From Euwallacea fornicatus (lineage: Eukaryota; Arthropoda; Insecta; Coleoptera; Curculionidae): a stretch of 64,000 nt of DNA. The notes below the pieces were generated by a model. It ran no database searches, was not told the DNA's origin, and worked only from the letters and a program-made list of their open reading frames with translations. A program made the translations under genes and the position numbers. Location of the stretch: the NCBI RefSeq assembly GCF_040115645.1, contig NC_089555.1, positions 2,356,001 to 2,420,000 on the forward strand, written 5' to 3'. Positions 58,246 to 64,000 of this stretch are shown here, in pieces (position 1 is the stretch's first letter; each line of letters opens with the position of its first letter).

Positions 58246-58811
58246 TGTGGAATTTTAGGGAATTACTTACCTACCTGTATCAGTAGGGAAGGCTTCTGGC
58301 GAAGAGTATTGACAGCATGACCAAGGCACACAGGAAAAATTACATGATAATTTGGTATCTCTCATCTTCCCTAGCTCCGCCGCTCTATCACTGTCGTCGA
58401 AATCTATAAGCTGGGGCTATGGATTTCGAAATCCTGGGGCTTTTTTGCTTGTCGTGCATTGAAATTTAAATCATAATTGAGTTCTTAAACGCGCCATTCC
58501 ACCACAATTCGCCTTTGTGACTATTATTGCAGGGTTTTTGAACTTTAAGTGGAAAGTAAACTGCAATATGGAAAATTTCGCCCCCGGCTCTAATCATTAA
58601 TACCGCCCAGAATGATTTGAAACATAATAGAGTACAATTTGGTGAAAGAGCAGGCAGCTGCGTACTTTTTCGTTTTAGAAACCTTGAAATGAGCCATGGG
58701 TACGTTTGAGTCGAGTTGATTATTCGTTTTTGATATTAAAAGCCAGGAAAAACGTAAAAACCATGTTTCTTAAACAGTGGAAAATAAAACCTTTATTTAG
58801 AATACCCTATA
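58246..58811. other. Spacer between elements, nothing recognised
   Basis: No coding or repeat content was recognised. Confidence 0.4.
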
Positions 58812-60756
58812 CAGGGTGAGTTTTTTTTAGTGTGTCATGTAAATATCTCTGAAGTTATCCGTTTTGGGAAAAAGAAGTTTTGAATAAAAAAGGAGTCGCA
58901 CGAAGGGTGAAAGCTTTTGGCATTATGATTGTTTCGGTTCAAGGTCTCCTTCGGGTTCTAATCAAGATCAACTTTTTTTTTCAAATGGAAAATCCACATT
59001 TTTTTACAGATTATGATTTATTGATGAAAATAAATATGTTTTTACCTGAAATATTTTTTCATTCACAATTGATAGTTTTGGAACAAATCGACATTTTTGA
59101 AGAACTTCTCTTTCAAAGAAAAATGGTTGTATCAATACATTCAACAGAAATAATGAAAAAAAAGCATTATTTTAAAACAATTCAATCAAATAAATGTTCA
59201 AACTAATGTCCTTCTACAAAAAATGATGTTTATCATCGAATTCTTAAGATAACATGATGGGTTTTGTTAGTATTGAACGGGTAGTTTTAATCCGATTTTA
59301 CACCGTTCAAAATGGTACCACGGTATTTGTCGATTTATCCGGCGATTCAAAGCATCATGGTTCACACCATTGCAGAGAGGATTGAAATTGTCACCGTCCA
59401 TTTCAAAAACAATTAAATAGCCCGAAAAACTGCAAGAATTTTTAATGGAAGGTATTCCGGTAGGAATCTGAGTCATCAGTAGGTGAAGAAATTAATATCT
59501 AAATTTATTGCGACAGGATCCATTGCAAAAAAAAACATAAAAGGTGACACAGTTTTACCAACGACACTGCACAGATTGCAATTTTGGGATATATTGAACT
59601 AGATCATGTAAATCAAGAAAAGTTTATTTTAAGCCCCCGAGAATTAGAAGCAACTTCGTGTATTCCACATGGTAGCATTCAGAGGATTGTGGAAAAGCAC
59701 ACTTTCCATCCCTATAACATGCATTTCATCCATGAGTTCAAAGAAGATGATCTAGATAGTCGTATAGAATTTTATGAGATGTTGAGTGAAAGCATTTTGA
59801 CCAATCTTAATTTTTTATATTCTACATGTTTCTCTGATGAATGTACATTCTTACTGAATAGTTTCGTCAATAGACATAATTGCAAATATTGGAGTGATGT
59901 GAATCCTACAATTATGAGAGAACAGCATTCACGGTATCCAAAAAAATTGAATGTATGAACTGAGAAATCGTATTGTTGGATCTTTATTTCTACCCGATAA
60001 CTTGAAGGGTAAATTTTACTTCAATTTACTTCAATACTTCATGTACTAACACATTGTGGATATCCTTGAAAACGACGATCAGATCCTAGAGCACGATGTA
60101 TTTTTGCAACCGGATGCCGCCTCGTCACACTATGAAGTTTCTGTACGTAACACTTTGGATCAACATTTTCCCGAACGCTGAATTGGTAGAAGAGTTTTCA
60201 CTGAATGGCCCCCGGGATCGCCTGACTTAACGCCAATGGATATTTTCTTATCGGGTCGTTTAAAAGCTGTTGTTTATAAAACGAAATCTATCTCTTTAGA
60301 AGATTTTCGCCATCAAATGGTGATAGCATGTGGTGAAATATTTCCTGAAATGCTGCACAACGTTCGGAAAGAGGTTAAACAAGGACCTTGTTGTATGGAG
60401 GTAAATGAGTCGCAATTTAAGCATTTAAAAACATTATTTAAAAAAGATTTTTTTTTAAATAAATTTTTACCGACATTTTAAAACTTTTTTTTACAATATT
60501 TAAAGGCGGAGTAAAAAATTTCAGTATGCTCGTAAAGAGAATTGAAATATCTTTGATTCGATGCGCCGCTTGACGCCCGGTGCGATTAAAGATTCTTGCA
60601 GGGGTCGCCGCTCCCCTTAGAGGGATGACTAAATCTACGAATTTATGATCTAAAAATGTCCCCATTAAGAGTCAAATTGACGTGTTTCAGAGTTTCCCGA
60701 AGAAAAAAATTCCATTCAAGACATTTGAGATGGACTGTTTTAAATAGGCCATCCTG
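58812..60756 (+). mobile_element. Mariner/IS630-type element, near full length
   Basis: Bounded by TA-flanked tacagg ends: tatacagggtgag at 58810 and atcctgtata at 60751-60760. The right end (tttaaataggccatcctgta) is very like the right end of the neighbouring element (tttaaataggacaccctgta), while its left end matches poorly, so the two ends may have different origins. About 1.95 kb with a transposase relic inside. Confidence 0.65.
59360..60481 (+). pseudogene. Transposase (mariner/IS630 type), broken
   Basis: Pieces in order on the plus strand: HTIAERIEIVTVHFKNN, stop, IARKTARIFNGRYSGRNLSH, stop, VKKLISKFIATGSIAKK (HTH linker), then RELEATSCIPHGSIQRIVEK, HPYNMHFIHEF. First Asp in CFSDECTFLLN, followed by NRHNCKYWSDVNP. 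The second Asp is in QPDAASSHYEVSVR, normally QQDGAPPHY. The third is in EWPPGSPDLTPMDIFLSG, then GEIFPEMLHNVRKEV. All three acids remain, but several stops and frameshifts make it inactive. Confidence 0.8.
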
Positions 60757-61329
60757 TATATCTCTAACCTAGAAATTGAATTTTTTTCTTACCAAACCAA
60801 TTCCCTTCACCTACGCAAACCGCAATTGAATGATTTAGTCATTGCTCTTCTCTCACACAATTATCTGTGAATTAACCACATAGTGTAATACGCAAATCAA
60901 GGTTACGCCAAAGCGATTAAATAACTAATTAAATACAACACTTACCACAAGTATCTTTCAGAAAATCCATCACGTTACGGTTCCCGTTACGAACTTCGCA
61001 GTGACTTCCCTCATTGAGCAAATATTAAACAATTTTTTTATTACTGCAAAATACATTTTTTAGGTATGAGCACATTGCCAGCACAAGAGCATTAACAAGT
61101 AATCACTAGTTCTTTGCCTACCGCAATTGCTGCGACCTTATCAATATTTACTGAATTAATTTGTTGTATTGTGAGCAAGTGTGCTCGGAAAAAGTTTGAC
61201 TGCCAATCAAAAGCTGGAGAAATGAGCTGGTTAGACCCCGAAAGTGCGATGGGTAATGGTTCATGCGATTTGATCCAGGGGCGAGGTCTTGGAGTATTGG
61301 AAAGGCATTTTTGAGACCTTCATTTTACA
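60757..61329. other. Intergenic, nothing recognised
   Basis: AT-rich. A 66-codon open frame at 61114-61314 has no recognisable features. Confidence 0.4.
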
Positions 61330-61760
61330 GCGCCAAAAATCGATACTAATGTGACCCCATATCTTAGGAACCAACATAAATCTTGCAACTCTATTTGCAC
61401 GTGATTGCGGAGCGCATCGGGCCGATTGATTTGAGCAATTTTTTGAAGGGAATTACTTTTTGAGTTCGCAAGATATCGGAATTTAAAGCTTTAAATCTGG
61501 TAGAAAGTGGGTACCCTTCATTTGAATTTTTTAAGGAAAATTTCGGAATTTTCGAAGAGTTTTTGTCCGTTATGTGACCCTGGATAACTTAATCGAAGTG
61601 GAGCCTGGAGCCTGAGAAGAGCTTTTTTGGGGAGATTAATGTGACCTCATATCTCAGAGACCAAAATAAATCCCGCAACTCCATTTATCTAGGATCATTG
61701 CGCTATATTTTATGGCAATTGCTCCGTGAGTTCTCGAGATATCAGAGTCTCAAGCGGGCG
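61330..61760 (+). repeat. Imperfect direct repeat, ~290-bp period
   Basis: aatgtgacc-catatct-ag-accaa-ataaatc-gcaactc-attt recurs at 61349 and 61639, each followed by gcaatt/caatt-ttt and a gagttc-c-agatat-ggaat/cagagt segment. Two diverged units; a likely relic of a transposon or satellite. Confidence 0.55.
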
Positions 61761-62840
61761 CAAGAGCTCCCCCCTTTGGGGTGTCCATTGATTTCTCCAC
61801 AATCATTATAAAACTAACTGCTTCACCCACACAAATGGTTCTTTCCTGGTAATTCCATGCCCCAAACCAATTACTAAACAAAAAGATAAATAGTTCTGCT
61901 CGGACATTGATGTGCTTTACCCTGCAATTATCGTTATTATTCGTAATTCTGTTTAATTTGTCTTTCAATTAAGTGCAGTGGCTGGGATTGATATCGGAGA
62001 GATTAATTTGCGTACGAGGGTCTATTATTCTCATTAACAGTGAAGATTATTGTTATTTTAAGGCGGTCAATGGATACACGACTTTGAGGCCCTGGAAACT
62101 TGTACTACATGGGAACGTAGGGGGCAATTTCCCCAGGTTCGCTGGGGTTGTACACAGCCAACAGTTGATATATTGCGCTCTCTCCCTCTTCATTGATTTA
62201 AACCCTTTCCAGGATCAGCTTTCTAGGGGTCTATTGGTGGTTATTCAGGCTTCCTCATAGATGGCGTTTGCAGGAACTTAATCCTGTGGGAATAATGCTG
62301 TGGTCCCAGTTACATATTTTATGTTAATTCACCTGATTTATCGTTCAGAATTCAGTGAAATTGGGTTAAACTTCAATAAAAATTCGCTATTATTACTGTG
62401 ATACAGAGCTATAGAAAAATAGGGCGATATGATTATTTGCTGATTCCTTAATAAATAAATCTAAATATGTGCGTGATATATTGTTGAACGGTTCACATAC
62501 AATTAGGGTCCGAAAAGCACGATAAATTCGCATTGACAATTTATAAACAATTTCCCACAATCAACACAATAATTTAAAAAGTATACAGTAATTTATTTAC
62601 GGGTATTAGATTTCAGTAATTATTGAAAACAAACGATTTTCCCATTATGCTATCAAATGCACGATTCTTTTAACGATCAAATTGCGAAAGATCAAGAAAA
62701 TTATTATTTGCCGTCACTTCTTTTGCTTAATCGGCTGTTTTTCATTTATCTAAACATTTTTAGCTCGTTCAAGAACATTAGGTACTTATACGTGCTAACC
62801 ATGATGGTGTGTAAGTTATTGTTTTAGCCCGTTCCCAGCG
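61761..62840. other. Intergenic, upstream of the CAP gene
   Basis: An open frame at 61973-62260 has no recognised features. The right part is AT-rich and should contain the CAP gene promoter. Confidence 0.4.
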
Positions 62841-63791
62841 ATGGACCGATTAACATTACTTCTTTGTTTCAGCTTCTTCATTACAATTATTGCTGGTGCG
62901 CAAAATAATTATTGCCAATTGCCGTGTAATATCGGCCACAAGAGTATATTGCATACTGTATGCAATAGATCACAATTGGTAAGTTTTTGTCTTATTTTAA
63001 AGAGCATCAGAAGTCAACTTCCCTTTTCGCTCAAACAATCCGGTCAACGGACAACTTTTCGGCCGCTGCAGCAGCGAAGCACGTAAACAAAGCAAACATA
63101 GCACATTCCATATCAAAACTTCCATGAGTCACCCCTAAATTTAGGCAACTCACAATATATTTGCTCCTAGGGTTTGTTTGAAGGAGCGCCATGTTGCCCG
63201 CATGGCTACGTTTGCCTCGGAACGGGTGGTTCGGATATTAACGAAACAACCAAAAACTATTTTCTTTTTTTGTTGCAGAAATGTGGGCCAGGTTCAAAAT
63301 GCGGACCTGACTTTTCAGAAATCACATTCAATGATGACGACAGACAGTACATTTTGGATATTCATAATTACCTGAGGAACAAAGTCGCTCTCGGATATGA
63401 GAAAAGGGGGTTGCAACCCATGGCGGCCAACATGAGGATATTGGTACCGTAATGCTTATTTTCATTCGTCAACTAAATTCGTCACTATACATTTCAGAAT
63501 TACAATAAGGAACTTGAATTCATCGCTCAGTGCTGGGCTAATGCCTGCAATGGAAACCCCCTCAGTCACGACCACTGTCGACGAACTGGTAAAATTCACT
63601 CCTAAAGCTAATCACACAATCAAGCCACCAGCTATTACAGATGCATACGCTCATGTGGGACAAAATCTGGGTTACGTAAAAAGCACAAATCCTAAGATAA
63701 ACAAAGTGAAGGCGATCAAGAATCTGTCTTGGCTTTGGTACGATGAGGTCGACATTTATGACAGGACATGGATAAATGACACTCAAAACAG
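62841..63791 (+). CDS. Antigen-5/CAP (SCP) secreted protein, 3' part beyond the window
   Basis: Member of the CAP superfamily, called venom-allergen-5-like in insects; a secreted Cys-rich protein whose role in non-venomous insects is unclear. Exons seen: 62841-62978, 63279-63443, 63498-63588 and 63641-63791 or longer. Signal peptide MDRLTLLLCFSFFITIIAGA, then NNYCQLPCNIGHKSILHTVC, the paired-Cys start of insect antigen-5 proteins. CAP domain: YILDIHNYLRNKVALG, PMAANMRIL|NYNKELEFIAQCWANAC, HDHCRRT|DAYAHVGQNLGY, WLWYDEVDIYDRTWIND. The conserved HYTQMVW and C-terminal Cys region are not in the window. The fourth exon either runs to a stop at 63822 or, more likely, uses a GC donor (aacag|gcaaga) at 63791. 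Confidence 0.85.
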
Positions 63792-64000
63792 GCAAGACAT
63801 TGTTTTAATGGCGAATTCATAGTCTGAGTTTATTCGCCTGAAGGCCCGGATTCTTCTGCTCAAAAGTGCATGCTGAGCTGACCGCTGATTGGTCAGGCAG
63901 AAGCTTAGCTTGTTTAGTTACGTTGAAGTTAGACTCGGTGTGCTGGAATATAAAATGGGGATGAATTTTTATGTTCTTGTTTTCTTGTTAATAGCTTATT

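Noticed and set aside
1..64000. Search for CRISPR arrays, prokaryotic operons, tRNA or rRNA genes
   Set aside because: No regularly spaced short repeats, no operon-like gene packing and no recognisable RNA gene; the window is insect nuclear DNA. Small ncRNAs cannot be excluded by eye.

Overview
The window looks like nuclear DNA of an insect. Genes are split by short introns, often 50-65 bp, with GT...AG ends and T-rich acceptors. The protein set includes a 7tm_6 odorant receptor, a CYP4 P450, an insect-type OST-alpha and an antigen-5/CAP protein, and Tc1/mariner/IS630-type elements are abundant. Intergenic DNA is AT-rich. Similarity by eye leans towards a beetle, but this is inference. No bacterial-type operons, CRISPR arrays or rRNA/tRNA genes were recognised. 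Exon structures below were assembled by hand from ORFs, splice signals and phase, and every listed multi-exon CDS keeps frame.

Layout. 0.6-5.4 kb: an alternating array in which an intact RpS10 gene (-) lies beside a decayed tandem copy, interleaved with three copies of a small RAMP4-like fragment. 6.4-7.9 kb: an intracellular LRR protein (-). 8.4-22.4 kb: a very large NUAK kinase gene (+), at least 23 coding exons and about 2049 aa, with several frame-neutral microexon candidates and an internal CpG-rich segment that may be a second promoter. 24.7-26.8 kb: a spermine/polyamine oxidase (-), head to head with FUT8 (+, 27.4-29.8 kb). 30.8-31.9 kb: a single-exon LRR membrane protein (-). 34.4-35.8 kb: OST-alpha-like transporter (+). 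36.4-39.7 kb: LARGE glycosyltransferase (+). 40.9-42.5 kb: odorant receptor (-). 44.2-46.6 kb: MOB2 (+). 48.2-50.4 kb: CYP4 P450 (-).

51.3-60.8 kb is a transposon cluster. A mariner/IS630-type transposase gene lies between ~0.45-0.5 kb inverted arms and is split by a Tc1-like element. Two internally deleted elements abut at a single TA, one keeping only the C-terminal end of the transposase and the other only the N-terminal end. A fourth element carries a nearly full-length but broken transposase. 62.8-64 kb: the 5' part of a CAP/antigen-5 secreted protein gene that runs off the window.

The genes are unrelated housekeeping, signalling and environmental-response genes and do not form a pathway. 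FUT8 and LARGE are both Golgi glycosyltransferases, but their proximity is probably chance. I did not find a convincing new biological system. The best leads are the NUAK isoform architecture, the RpS10/RAMP4-like tandem array and the nested or abutting transposons.
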